A stretch of DNA of 64,000 bases from Cerioporus squamosus (GCA_022592435.1 JABYQS010000014.1:248001-312000), one strand, 5' to 3'. Shown: positions 13,731 through 26,597, counted from the first letter of the stretch. Numbers and translations are program-made. Notes: generated by a model from the letters alone, not told the origin.

Positions 13731-14628
13731 TGAGACGCCAACATGGCTCCGTAATGTTGATTATGTCATGGTAAACATACGCTGTAAAGACGCCAAACTG
13801 TGGCCTTCCGCAGGTGTGCAGCACAAGATCCCCCTCCTATGTGTACTCCTAGAAAACTATTTTCGCGCATGGGTAAGGTGTAAGAGAGCATGTAGGAAGG
13901 TTTACTGGGCACATCCCCGCGCCAGGGATTGGCACACAATTCGACCCTTGCGAAATGTGCGTCTGCCTAGGGCAAGTTGCCTTATTGGGCCAAAGTGATG
14001 TCATAACACTTCCACGCTTGCGGACGCGCAACGACTCTCCCTCATACACTCTCTTCTGGCTCCCTCACGTACACTCAGCTCATTCTGCCAGTACTGACTC
14101 TGCTTGCTGTCCTACGTATTCTCTCTTGGGTGATCCTTCTGCTGGCGACACGATAACCGTCAAGTCAATCAGCGAGTCCATGCAACTGGACCTCGGGCAC
14201 CGACATAACGTAGAAATACTCGCTGGAGGGCCATCGGGAGAGGCGAGGTGCTGCAGGCGTGTGATCATAGTGAGTCCATCGTATTTAATCCACCCTCCGG
14301 CTTGCAACCGCCATGGATCCCCACATCTGAGTCTGGGAGGTATGCTCCATTCAACATTACCGGCGCCGTAGCACCTGCATTGTCCCGTGCTTGACTGACT
14401 CCTGCTCATCTGTCTCTGTCGTACCCGTTCTTCCTGTATACTATGTATCCCTTCCTACTAGTAATACCATCGTTTATTTCACCTATCTCTAGAAGTGCCA
14501 ACTTTCACCCTGAGTAAGTCGAACTCATGTCGCTCTAGAACTTTCCATGGAGGAGTAGACTCGGACTCGTATATTGCCTCCTCTCGATCCCTTTACTTCC
14601 CATCTTACATCGGTCTACCCTACAACAC
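13731..14628. other. Left noncoding part of the element unit
   Basis: About 900 bp between the left repeat and the integrase start, repeated at 20393-21290. Several short frames, none recognisable. It probably holds the promoter and leader of the integrase gene. Confidence 0.4.
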
Positions 14629-16288
14629 ATGAGTGAGGAAAACGTCGACGAATTCGAGGAAGGAAGCAGTGGTGGAGGCTCTCGCCGTCATGTCCCCAAT
14701 CCTGAAGGCCGGAACCAGTATAAGCATTGCCGTGAGTTCGTCCATATTCATACGCGCGCACGGTTTGTTTGACTGCTCTCTTCCTGCAGCTCGTAAAGAT
14801 GACCCTGTTCTGGAGCAGGCGTTGTGAGATTATCAACGTCGCAATATCACGAACAAGGAGCAGATCCGGGAGCTTCTCTTGGCGGAGCATGGCATTGACA
14901 TCGGGTTCGTCCTCCCCACTTCGCCACTTCACATTCAAGTTCATGTACTAATGCAAGCGCTTTCACTATAGTACCGCAACCATCACTCGGCGACGCAAGC
15001 TCCTCGGTTTGAAAGGCAGCGGAGCCACAACGCAGACGCTCCCGGAAACGGAGAAGCGTCAACTCATCCTCGACCAGATGGCCAAGCACCCGAGCCGCGG
15101 TCTGGGACCGCGCCGTATGAAAGAGGCCATAGCGTTGGATAGTGGGGTGCAGCTGACGAGGTAAGTGCACGATATGCCTCCTATGTATCGCTACTCAGAC
15201 ACTGATGTTATTCTATGGCTCGGACGCACAGAGACTACATCAGCGAGGAGATGCACAAATTAGACCCTACAGGCTTCGTTCAGCGGCATCCTAAAAGCAA
15301 GAAGAAGCATCGGACGGTCCTCATTGTGCGAGGACCTGACTTCGAGTGGAGCTGCGACGGGCATGACAAGCTGAGTGCGATCGGATTCCCTATCTGGGGC
15401 GTGAGGGATGTCTGGAGTGGGAAGTGGCATGGGATTTGGGTAGTACCGAGTAACAGAGTGAAGGTTGTCATTGCATACCTATACCTGAGGCTCGTGAAAC
15501 AGCGAGGAGGTATGTTCTCTCACTCTCATTCACTCTTTGCTCACATACTCATGATATCTTGCGGGCAGGGATGCCGCTACAAACCACGACCGATCGGGGA
15601 AGCGAAACAACCGGAGTTTACGCCTTCGCAAGCGCACTGCGGTGAGTGACAGAACTTTCTCTCTGGATCACGAGGCTTGGACTGATGCTCTGTAGTGAGG
15701 AGTTCGCAGCAGACCTCCCGGTCGATGAGTTACCTGCCCATCGGTTTCTTCCCAGCATTGAGAACACGACCATCGAGCGTGGATGGTTACGCCTCCGACT
15801 CGAGTGGGGTGACGATGTCAAGATCTTCTGGGAGGCCGGCAGGGACATCTACGATGAGATGAATCCAGGCCATTAGTACGCTTCGCTTCTTTATTGAGTC
15901 ACGTCGCTGCCAGTGCGCTAACAATCTACTTAGTGAACTTGCACAATACCTCTGGCCTAAACTCATTCAGCAGGAGCTCGACGCGCTGTGTGAGAAACTG
16001 AACAACCAGCGAGACCGCAACAAGCTCAACCCGTCAGGAGTCGCTCCGAATGTTGCGTACACGCTTGCAGAGCGGTATGGGGGTGAGCGCGGCGGGCTGC
16101 AGCCCGTGGATACGAAGCTTATTGACACTCTGATGGAGGATCTAGGTGGCGAGGAGTTGGTGCGGTTTGTCTCTCGTGAATACGAGGAACGTGCGGACAC
16201 TATGTTCGCGACTCTCCAGATCGATAAACTCACATTTCACAATGTCTGGCATGTGTTTGAACTCATGTTGCCTTTGATGATGTCGTAA
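14629..16288 (+). CDS. Integrase-core (DDE) transposase-like protein, copy 1, interrupted by an in-frame TGA
   Basis: Seven exons (14629-14731, 14790-14904, 14972-15160, 15232-15509, 15569-15641, 15696-15875, 15934-16288) give 430 codons, with one stop inside: TGA at 14825-14827, codon 47. The N-terminal half resembles a helix-turn-helix region (NKEQIRELLLAEHGI, TRRRKLLGLKGSG). The core has a DDE pattern: Asp178 (CDGHDKL), Asp237 (TTTDRGSETT) and Glu280 (NTTIERGW), with 42 residues between the last two. FPIWGVRDVWSGKW and WGDDVKIFWEAG are typical of the fungal integrase core domain proteins. If translation starts after the stop (first Met in DQMAKHPSRG), the core survives but the DNA-binding part is lost. 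Compared with copy 2, it lacks three residues after KLNN (9-bp deletion). Probably the transposase or its decayed descendant. Confidence 0.8.
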
Positions 16289-16415
16289 ATAAGCTGTACT
16301 AGATGTTCTATTGTATTGAGGATGTGTTTCAACACAAGGCTAGAGAATCTACTAATCTGTACTACATGACGACATTGAGACTAAAGGCTTGTGTGCACTA
16401 GGCTACGCCGGTCGC

Positions 16416-19341
16416 TCAATCCGACGAGCCAGACTCAAACTCAATAATGTCCTTTCCATCGCTGTTCCTGGTCGTCTTGTACGACACCAATCTTGCGGTG
16501 GAGTTGCCCTTTGGAGTGTCGTTCTCAGCATAGTCATTCACAAGATTGCGCACAGCCATGCGCCCTCGACCGCTTGCTGCTTCCACCGTCTGCTTAAGGT
16601 CGGAAAGGTGAAGTTGACGACAGAAGCTGTTGCACGAGTGGACCTTCTCGAAGTTCTTTATCTCCGCTGCACCATTGTCCCAGAACCCGGTTTTCCCCCA
16701 GTCCCTGGTACCCTTGTTAGCCTCATAGTTGTCGGTACTGCACACTGACATTGGACCGGCGACTCACTTAGTGTGTGCTTGAGGATCGAAGAGTATAACA
16801 CTGTCGCCTTTGACAAATCCTGATAGAACTGTTAGTTAAGGATGATCGTATACATGCTTCAGATGCATACCTTGAAGATCGACCAGTATGCAGGTATTCT
16901 GAGAGTCGTCCAGGACATGGTGCGCAAAAGCATCGATCGCACGGCCAATGACGTCCTTGTTCTGGCCAACTTGGAGTGAGCCGGAGAACTTACGCTCCAC
17001 ATAGCCTTCCAATTTGTCGACAAGCGGAGTGGCCAAGAACGTTGTGTACAGAAGAGCACGGGTGTCGGGGGATGGTTCGTTCAGATCCATGGGAGGTGGA
17101 GGGAGGGCGTCCGGATCGATTTCACCTATGAAGGCACCTTCGGCATTGAACCGAATATCTAGCACCATTGCGAATCAGCAGCAGACTCGGAAACACCCAG
17201 CACAAGGGGATTACATACCAGGTATCGCGACGCCATAAACAGAAGCACGTCTCTTGAACGTGTCAGCAAAGTACTGCGACAAACAAAGCAGCTTAAGCTC
17301 GTCGAGGAGAGTCGTTGCGTTCTCTTGCATAGTGCTGAAGATCCCACCCAATGGAGCCATCTGCAGAATAGCATACTTCTGCGGCGGCGTTCCATAGGAT
17401 CCCTGCAGCCATATCTCATAAGCGAAACTATATGCTTGAGCATCAGATGTGACTATACGTTACCCGGATAGCAAACTTCGAATAGCCACCCCCAAGCCAG
17501 CCAGCGACTGGTTCCTTCGACGTGTTGTACCGTTGCCAGTTCTTCGCAATTTTGATCACTTCCTCCTTGTCGAGCTTCTCCATGTCCGCAGTACCTTGAG
17601 TTGGGTCGACATTGCAGACAGTCTTCCGGAACTTGAACTCGGTATACTCGATAGGCTGCTGCGACGCGAAGTTTGATGGCGGCCGGAATGTGCTGACATA
17701 GCGTGGTTGTTCCGGAGATGGTTCACGAGCTACTGAACGTCGCTTCGCAGCGCCTGGCACTGCGGCTGTAGGTGCAACAGATGATTGTGCTACACTACGA
17801 GCCGTAGACCTAGTATCTGAAGACAATATGTCAGCCAAGCGTCAGGACTCCCGAGTCCCAGCCATACAACGGACAAACACACCTGCATCGGACTGACCAC
17901 GTTTTCGCTTGACGCTCTGACTGGATGAACGCAGTGGTACCGTGCTCTGATTACGTGCACGTGTCTTCATGCGCCCGGTAGGAATGACAGAGGGAGGCCC
18001 CATGACCATCGCACTTGCGGACTCCAGCAAGTCGTCGAACTCCTATGAGAAGCCATTGCGGATTTGGTCAGCAGGTCAGTGCGACTACAGTACCGGTAGC
18101 TCATACCTGCTCCTGCATCCTCCTCGCTCTGGCCCACACACATACATTCAAGCGAAAGGATTTGTCCTTGTTGCTCGGCTTGATGTTGCCGTCCTTGTCC
18201 GGCTTGCCCGCAGCAGGTATTAAACCTTCGCGGACAAGATGCTTGTAGAAGTCACTAAGCGACCGGGTATGCCAGTACTTCTCGACTGAGAAGCCACTGG
18301 GGCTAGCTCGGGCTCCTTTTGGGACGCTGAACTGGACGTTGCCTCTGTGAATACCGAGATCCAAATCATGTTGCATTCAGCGTGACACTCTACGCTCTAT
18401 TCGGAGACATGCGTACCTTGCAAAGTCAGAGTCCTCAAGGGGAAAGTCGGAACGCATGGCCTGAGGGACATCATGAAAGAGTTCGAGGGCGATCTGAACT
18501 CCCTGGTCGAGTACAACATCCAGGCACGTTGCGGCATCAAACGTCTTCCGTTGACAGGTTTTGGTAATCTATGAGAATAGTTAGAATACCAGGACGGTGC
18601 AGGGAAAAAGCAGAAATGGTTGTAACTCACTGCTTGCGGCGCCGACGTACCGGAGGTGCAGTAGTGGGCATAGAACTCCACCGAGATCGTCTCGGCTCCT
18701 CGAAGCTCCCGCAGAGCGTTCACTTTGTTGTGATGGTCCTGAACTCTGCTGGTAGTGGCGCTACTTCGATTCTGGTTGAGGCGGTGGCTTGATGCACGTT
18801 TGTCGAACTCGTCGGCCCGATCCTTGACACGTTGGACTGCATTGCTTGCTTGTACCTTCGCCTTCTGACCAGTGTTTGGTGGCACTGCCTTCGGAGCGGG
18901 CTCACCGCCCATCTTAATCTTGCATGAACCGCAATAGTCGTCTGCGAGAAACGGCCACACGCAGCTACAATGCTTGCACTGACGCCATTTCTAGCCATAC
19001 TCGGCGCAGTCAGATACGCTGGGAAGGCCAAAGGTAGTGGGGACATACCAGTATCTGTTCTTCGTCTACTGCGGAGTTCGCAGTCCCGAGCTTGATGCAC
19101 CGCCCGCACACATCCGAGTCCATTCCCAGAAAGCACTCTCCGCATTTTGCGCACTGAGGGAGTGACTGTTTGAAACCCAGAATGCGTGAGACCCGTACAG
19201 GGAAGTTAGAGGTTGAGCAGGCATTCAGCAAGCACTTACGGCAGTATCCTCTTCCCGACCTTCAGTCCGGGTCCGACACATCCCACAAGCTTGTCCCACA
19301 AGTCGGGCGAAAATGTTGCCGCAGCCCTCGCATATAGGCAT
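16416..19341 (-). CDS. Alpha-type protein kinase with three N-terminal zinc knuckles, copy 1
   Basis: Eleven exons (19240-19341, 19049-19165, 18631-18990, 18417-18568, 18107-18344, 17883-18042, 17459-17816, 17219-17427, 16871-17158, 16768-16819, 16416-16737) join to an unbroken 785-codon frame. Each of the first three exons encodes one CxxC-x11-CGxC knuckle (residues 4-22, 39-57, 78-96). A basic helical region (QNRSSATTSRVQDHHNK) and a Ser/Arg-rich linker follow. The alpha-kinase fold is seen in GGGYSKFAIR, DIRFNAEGAFIGEID, TTFLATPLVDKLEGY, KFSGSLQVGQN, the catalytic DLQG (659-662), FDPQ (672-675), and the zinc-binding tail FEKVHSCNSFC (708-718). I could not identify the ATP-binding lysine with certainty. 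Substrate and role are unknown. Its position inside the element makes it cargo or a regulator. Confidence 0.88.
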
Positions 19342-20388
19342 GGTCGAACACGAGCAGATGATGAATTGCGAGCTAAAAGGAGGAGCACAATGGTGTCAGG
19401 AGAGCAAGACGGGCTGGAGGTGGTGCTATCCTATTCCCTGAAAGAACATGGCGACCATCCCGCCGGCCGACGACCCAATATGGTGTCGTGGCGGCTAGTA
19501 GCCTAGACTGTGGCAACGCGCCTGAAAAGGGATGGGTCCCGCCCTTGCTAGAAGTTTCCTGAAATGAGAGCGTTCAGTAGCAGCCGGCTGAAAGAACTGC
19601 CCGGCAGTAAGGTACCGGCAATGACCATACCGCTGACCGCTGTGCTGTAACAACTTCAAGTTGCATGTCTAGAGTCCCAGCCAGCAGCACATGTCTCTAA
19701 CACTTACTCTCAGTGCGGTCTCCGAGGGGCAGGAACGCATTTACTATCTCTCGAAAGCAGGAGTCCCACATTGTGCCAAGGCAGACTGAGGCGCGGCAAC
19801 AGTGAGATTGTGTTGATTGATGTCATATACGAGAGCGCGTCGACGCAGTCAGGACAGGGAAACCGATCCTATTGGACAAACTCTTACGGTACGACATGAT
19901 TGGGCAGCGGATGCACTCGGAGTTCTGGTCCGACAGCACTCATGCTGAGCAGGCCGTGCTCCAGGGCGCCGCCTGCTCAGCATAAGCGCTATCGGACCTG
20001 AGTATGCACGTGCGGCGACGAACTACTGCATGTGGCCCAAGGACACTGGGGGTTGGGCGAGGGAGATGGACGTCGAGAGAGCTTGTTGAGACAAATGTCC
20101 GATAAAAGGACAACTTACCCTGCATTTCTTCAGGCTCACGACATCTTGGAAGACAACCCCTATGTGTGTATTCTTGCTGCCATGGCCGTCCCTTCCCTCC
20201 TAGTGTCTTGACAATGCCATTTCCTCGCAGGAGTTCACAGCTAAGTACATGGGAAGTATGGAGACCTCACAATAAGTCGCCAAGGGCGGAAGGGATGACG
20301 GTCAGGAGAGACTGCTGTGTATGTAGCAGGTTCAAGGTATTACTTAGTGGATAATGGAGCACCGATAGTCGGCCGGCGAAATTGCTTA
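19342..20388. other. Noncoding part upstream of the alpha-kinase, copy 1
   Basis: About 1 kb with no recognisable gene, repeated at 26013-27059. It should contain the kinase promoter and leader (minus strand) and holds a strong hairpin at 19927-19998. Confidence 0.45.
19927..19998 (-). repeat. 27-bp hairpin, copy 1
   Basis: Arms 19927-19953 and 19972-19998 are inverted repeats beginning GGTCCGA, with an 18-nt loop. The DNA arms differ at three places, all transitions. In minus-strand RNA, the sense of the kinase gene about 590 bp downstream, each difference becomes a G-U pair, so all 27 positions pair. Function unknown. Confidence 0.7.
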
Positions 20389-21290
20389 GGGTTGAGACGC
20401 CAACATGGCTCCGTAATGTTGATTATGTCATGGTAAACATACGCTGTAAAGACGCCAAACTGTGGCCTTCCGCAGGTGTGCAGCACAAGATCCCCCTCCT
20501 ATGTGTACTCCTAGAAAACTATTTTCGCGCATGGGTAAGGTGTAAGAGAGCATGTAGGAAGGTTTACTGGGCACATCCCCGCGCCAGGGATTGGCACACA
20601 ATTCGACCCTTGCGAAATGTGCGTCTGCCTAGGGCAAGTTGCCTTATTGGGCCAAAGTGATGTCATAACACTTCCACGCTTGCGGACGCGCAACGACTCT
20701 CCCTCATACACTCTCTTCTGGCTCCCTCACGTACACTCAGCTCATTCTGCCAGTACTGACTCTGCTTGCTGTCCTACGTATTCTCTCTTGGGTGATCCTT
20801 CTGCTGGCGACACGATAACCGTCAAGTCAATCAGCGAGTCCATGCAACTGGACCTCGGGCACCGACATAACGTAGAAATACTCGCTGGAGGGCCATCGGG
20901 AGAGGCGAGGTGCTGCAGGCGTGTGATCATAGTGAGTCCATCGTATTTAATCCACCCTCCGGCTTGCAACCGCCATGGATCCCCACATCTGAGTCTGGGA
21001 GGTATGCTCCATTCAACATTACCGGCGCCGTAGCACCTGCATTGTCCCGTGCTTGACTGACTCCTGCTCATCTGTCTCTGTCGTACCCGTTCTTCCTGTA
21101 TACTATGTATCCCTTCCTACTAGTAATACCATCGTTTATTTCACCTATCTCTAGAAGTGCCAACTTTCACCCTGAGTAAGTCGAACTCATGTCGCTCTAG
21201 AACTTTCCATGGAGGAGTAGACTCGGACTCGTATATTGCCTCCTCTCGATCCCTTTACTTCCCATCTTACATCGGTCTACCCTACAACAC

Positions 21291-22959
21291 ATGAGTGAGG
21301 AAAACGTCGACGAATTCGAGGAAGGAAGCAGTGGTGGAGGCTCTCGCCGTCATGTCCCCAATCCTGAAGGCCGGAACCAGTATAAGCATTGCCGTGAGTT
21401 CGTCCATATTCATACGCGCGCACGGTTTGTTTGACTGCTCTCTTCCTGCAGCTCGTAAAGATGACCCTGTTCTGGAGCAGGCGTTGTGAGATTATCAACG
21501 TCGCAATATCACGAACAAGGAGCAGATCCGGGAGCTTCTCTTGGCGGAGCATGGCATTGACATCGGGTTCGTCCTCCCCACTTCGCCACTTCACATTCAA
21601 GTTCATGTACTAATGCAAGCGCTTTCACTATAGTACCGCAACCATCACTCGGCGACGCAAGCTCCTCGGTTTGAAAGGCAGCGGAGCCACAACGCAGACG
21701 CTCCCGGAAACGGAGAAGCGTCAACTCATCCTCGACCAGATGGCCAAGCACCCGAGCCGCGGTCTGGGACCGCGCCGTATGAAAGAGGCCATAGCGTTGG
21801 ATAGTGGGGTGCAGCTGACGAGGTAAGTGCACGATATGCCTCCTATGTATCGCTACTCAGACACTGATGTTATTCTATGGCTCGGACGCACAGAGACTAC
21901 ATCAGCGAGGAGATGCACAAATTAGACCCTACAGGCTTCGTTCAGCGGCATCCTAAAAGCAAGAAGAAGCATCGGACGGTCCTCATTGTGCGAGGACCTG
22001 ACTTCGAGTGGAGCTGCGACGGGCATGACAAGCTGAGTGCGATCGGATTCCCTATCTGGGGCGTGAGGGATGTCTGGAGTGGGAAGTGGCATGGGATTTG
22101 GGTAGTACCGAGTAACAGAGTGAAGGTTGTCATTGCATACCTATACCTGAGGCTCGTGAAACAGCGAGGAGGTATGTTCTCTCACTCTCATTCACTCTTT
22201 GCTCACATACTCATGATATCTTGCGGGCAGGGATGCCGCTACAAACCACGACCGATCGGGGAAGCGAAACAACCGGAGTTTACGCCTTCGCAAGCGCACT
22301 GCGGTGAGTGACAGAACTTTCTCTCTGGATCACGAGGCTTGGACTGATGCTCTGTAGTGAGGAGTTCGCAGCAGACCTCCCGGTCGATGAGTTACCTGCC
22401 CATCGGTTTCTTCCCAGCATTGAGAACACGACCATCGAGCGTGGATGGTTACGCCTCCGACTCGAGTGGGGTGACGATGTCAAGATCTTCTGGGAGGCCG
22501 GCAGGGACATCTACGATGAGATGAATCCAGGCCATTAGTACGCTTCGCTTCTTTATTGAGTCACGTCGCTGCCAGTGCGCTAACAATCTACTTAGTGAAC
22601 TTGCACAATACCTCTGGCCTAAACTCATTCAGCAGGAGCTCGACGCGCTGTGTGAGAAACTGAACAACCACAAGCCCAGGCGAGACCGCAACAAGCTCAA
22701 CCCGTCAGGAGTCGCTCCGAATGTTGCGTACACGCTTGCAGAGCGGTATGGGGGTGAGCGCGGCGGGCTGCAGCCCGTGGATACGAAGCTTATTGACACT
22801 CTGATGGAGGATCTAGGTGGCGAGGAGTTGGTGCGGTTTGTCTCTCGTGAATACGAGGAACGTGCGGACACTATGTTCGCGACTCTCCAGATCGATAAAC
22901 TCACATTTCACAATGTCTGGCATGTGTTTGAACTCATGTTGCCTTTGATGATGTCGTAA
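21291..22959 (+). CDS. Integrase-core (DDE) transposase-like protein, copy 2, same in-frame TGA
   Basis: Same seven-exon structure and sequence as the copy at 14629 (offset 6662, then 6671 after the indel), giving 433 codons. The TGA at codon 47 is shared (21487-21489), so it predates the duplication. The last exon has three extra residues after KLNNH (KLNNHKPRRDRNK). Fungal relatives as I recall them are longer here, so copy 2 is probably the older form and copy 1 has a deletion. Catalytic Asp178, Asp237 and Glu280 are intact. It faces the kinase gene convergently. Confidence 0.8.
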
Positions 22960-23086
22960 ATAAGCTGTACTAGATGTTCTATTGTATTGAGGATGTGTTT
23001 CAACACAAGGCTAGAGAATCTACTAATCTGTACTACATGACGACATTGAGACTAAAGGCTTGTGTGCACTAGGCTACGCCGGTCGC

Positions 23087-26012
23087 TCAATCCGACGAGC
23101 CAGACTCAAACTCAATAATGTCCTTTCCATCGCTGTTCCTGGTCGTCTTGTACGACACCAATCTTGCGGTGGAGTTGCCCTTTGGAGTGTCGTTCTCAGC
23201 ATAGTCATTCACAAGATTGCGCACAGCCATGCGCCCTCGACCGCTTGCTGCTTCCACCGTCTGCTTAAGGTCGGAAAGGTGAAGTTGACGACAGAAGCTG
23301 TTGCACGAGTGGACCTTCTCGAAGTTCTTTATCTCCGCTGCACCATTGTCCCAGAACCCGGTTTTCCCCCAGTCCCTGGTACCCTTGTTAGCCTCATAGT
23401 TGTCGGTACTGCACACTGACATTGGACCGGCGACTCACTTAGTGTGTGCTTGAGGATCGAAGAGTATAACACTGTCGCCTTTGACAAATCCTGATAGAAC
23501 TGTTAGTTAAGGATGATCGTATACATGCTTCAGATGCATACCTTGAAGATCGACCAGTATGCAGGTATTCTGAGAGTCGTCCAGGACATGGTGCGCAAAA
23601 GCATCGATCGCACGGCCAATGACGTCCTTGTTCTGGCCAACTTGGAGTGAGCCGGAGAACTTACGCTCCACATAGCCTTCCAATTTGTCGACAAGCGGAG
23701 TGGCCAAGAACGTTGTGTACAGAAGAGCACGGGTGTCGGGGGATGGTTCGTTCAGATCCATGGGAGGTGGAGGGAGGGCGTCCGGATCGATTTCACCTAT
23801 GAAGGCACCTTCGGCATTGAACCGAATATCTAGCACCATTGCGAATCAGCAGCAGACTCGGAAACACCCAGCACAAGGGGATTACATACCAGGTATCGCG
23901 ACGCCATAAACAGAAGCACGTCTCTTGAACGTGTCAGCAAAGTACTGCGACAAACAAAGCAGCTTAAGCTCGTCGAGGAGAGTCGTTGCGTTCTCTTGCA
24001 TAGTGCTGAAGATCCCACCCAATGGAGCCATCTGCAGAATAGCATACTTCTGCGGCGGCGTTCCATAGGATCCCTGCAGCCATATCTCATAAGCGAAACT
24101 ATATGCTTGAGCATCAGATGTGACTATACGTTACCCGGATAGCAAACTTCGAATAGCCACCCCCAAGCCAGCCAGCGACTGGTTCCTTCGACGTGTTGTA
24201 CCGTTGCCAGTTCTTCGCAATTTTGATCACTTCCTCCTTGTCGAGCTTCTCCATGTCCGCAGTACCTTGAGTTGGGTCGACATTGCAGACAGTCTTCCGG
24301 AACTTGAACTCGGTATACTCGATAGGCTGCTGCGACGCGAAGTTTGATGGCGGCCGGAATGTGCTGACATAGCGTGGTTGTTCCGGAGATGGTTCACGAG
24401 CTACTGAACGTCGCTTCGCAGCGCCTGGCACTGCGGCTGTAGGTGCAACAGATGATTGTGCTACACTACGAGCCGTAGACCTAGTATCTGAAGACAATAT
24501 GTCAGCCAAGCGTCAGGACTCCCGAGTCCCAGCCATACAACGGACAAACACACCTGCATCGGACTGACCACGTTTTCGCTTGACGCTCTGACTGGATGAA
24601 CGCAGTGGTACCGTGCTCTGATTACGTGCACGTGTCTTCATGCGCCCGGTAGGAATGACAGAGGGAGGCCCCATGACCATCGCACTTGCGGACTCCAGCA
24701 AGTCGTCGAACTCCTATGAGAAGCCATTGCGGATTTGGTCAGCAGGTCAGTGCGACTACAGTACCGGTAGCTCATACCTGCTCCTGCATCCTCCTCGCTC
24801 TGGCCCACACACATACATTCAAGCGAAAGGATTTGTCCTTGTTGCTCGGCTTGATGTTGCCGTCCTTGTCCGGCTTGCCCGCAGCAGGTATTAAACCTTC
24901 GCGGACAAGATGCTTGTAGAAGTCACTAAGCGACCGGGTATGCCAGTACTTCTCGACTGAGAAGCCACTGGGGCTAGCTCGGGCTCCTTTTGGGACGCTG
25001 AACTGGACGTTGCCTCTGTGAATACCGAGATCCAAATCATGTTGCATTCAGCGTGACACTCTACGCTCTATTCGGAGACATGCGTACCTTGCAAAGTCAG
25101 AGTCCTCAAGGGGAAAGTCGGAACGCATGGCCTGAGGGACATCATGAAAGAGTTCGAGGGCGATCTGAACTCCCTGGTCGAGTACAACATCCAGGCACGT
25201 TGCGGCATCAAACGTCTTCCGTTGACAGGTTTTGGTAATCTATGAGAATAGTTAGAATACCAGGACGGTGCAGGGAAAAAGCAGAAATGGTTGTAACTCA
25301 CTGCTTGCGGCGCCGACGTACCGGAGGTGCAGTAGTGGGCATAGAACTCCACCGAGATCGTCTCGGCTCCTCGAAGCTCCCGCAGAGCGTTCACTTTGTT
25401 GTGATGGTCCTGAACTCTGCTGGTAGTGGCGCTACTTCGATTCTGGTTGAGGCGGTGGCTTGATGCACGTTTGTCGAACTCGTCGGCCCGATCCTTGACA
25501 CGTTGGACTGCATTGCTTGCTTGTACCTTCGCCTTCTGACCAGTGTTTGGTGGCACTGCCTTCGGAGCGGGCTCACCGCCCATCTTAATCTTGCATGAAC
25601 CGCAATAGTCGTCTGCGAGAAACGGCCACACGCAGCTACAATGCTTGCACTGACGCCATTTCTAGCCATACTCGGCGCAGTCAGATACGCTGGGAAGGCC
25701 AAAGGTAGTGGGGACATACCAGTATCTGTTCTTCGTCTACTGCGGAGTTCGCAGTCCCGAGCTTGATGCACCGCCCGCACACATCCGAGTCCATTCCCAG
25801 AAAGCACTCTCCGCATTTTGCGCACTGAGGGAGTGACTGTTTGAAACCCAGAATGCGTGAGACCCGTACAGGGAAGTTAGAGGTTGAGCAGGCATTCAGC
25901 AAGCACTTACGGCAGTATCCTCTTCCCGACCTTCAGTCCGGGTCCGACACATCCCACAAGCTTGTCCCACAAGTCGGGCGAAAATGTTGCCGCAGCCCTC
26001 GCATATAGGCAT
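23087..26012 (-). CDS. Alpha-type protein kinase with three N-terminal zinc knuckles, copy 2
   Basis: Identical in exon layout to the gene at 16416-19341, shifted by 6671 bp; I saw no coding difference. All three CxxC-x11-CGxC knuckles, DLQG, FDPQ and the HxCNxxC tail are present and the frame is open. Two identical kinase genes in one element double its dosage if both are expressed. The differences noted at 26351 and 26355 lie upstream of its start. Confidence 0.88.
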
Positions 26013-26597
26013 GGTCGAACACGAGCAGATGATGAATTGCGAGCTAAAAGGAGGAGCACAATGGTGTCAGGAGAGCAAGACGGGCTGGAGGTGGTGCTAT
26101 CCTATTCCCTGAAAGAACATGGCGACCATCCCGCCGGCCGACGACCCAATATGGTGTCGTGGCGGCTAGTAGCCTAGACTGTGGCAACGCGCCTGAAAAG
26201 GGATGGGTCCCGCCCTTGCTAGAAGTTTCCTGAAATGAGAGCGTTCAGTAGCAGCCGGCTGAAAGAACTGCCCGGCAGTAAGGTACCGGCAATGACCATA
26301 CCGCTGACCGCTGTGCTGTAACAACTTCAAGTTGCATGTCTAGAGTCCCAACCAACAGCACATGTCTCTAACACTTACTCTCAGTGCGGTCTCCGAGGGG
26401 CAGGAACGCATTTACTATCTCTCGAAAGCAGGAGTCCCACATTGTGCCAAGGCAGACTGAGGCGCGGCAACAGTGAGATTGTGTTGATTGATGTCATATA
26501 CGAGAGCGCGTCGACGCAGTCAGGACAGGGAAACCGATCCTATTGGACAAACTCTTACGGTACGACATGATTGGGCAGCGGATGCACTCGGAGTTCT

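Larger units (their letters stand above)
13727..20388 (+). repeat. Tandem unit, copy 1 (6,662 bp)
   Basis: It starts GGGTTGAGACGCC and ends AAATTGCTTA, followed without a gap by copy 2. It is co-linear with 20389-27059 at an offset of 6662 bp to about 16010 and 6671 bp after it, because copy 1 lacks 9 bp present in copy 2. The only substitutions I noticed are G at 19680 and 19684 versus A in copy 2. Confidence 0.93.

Noticed and set aside
13860..19400. CRISPR or short tandem repeat array
   Set aside because: No spaced short repeats occur anywhere in the window; the only large repeats are the tandem unit and the F-box-like gene copies.
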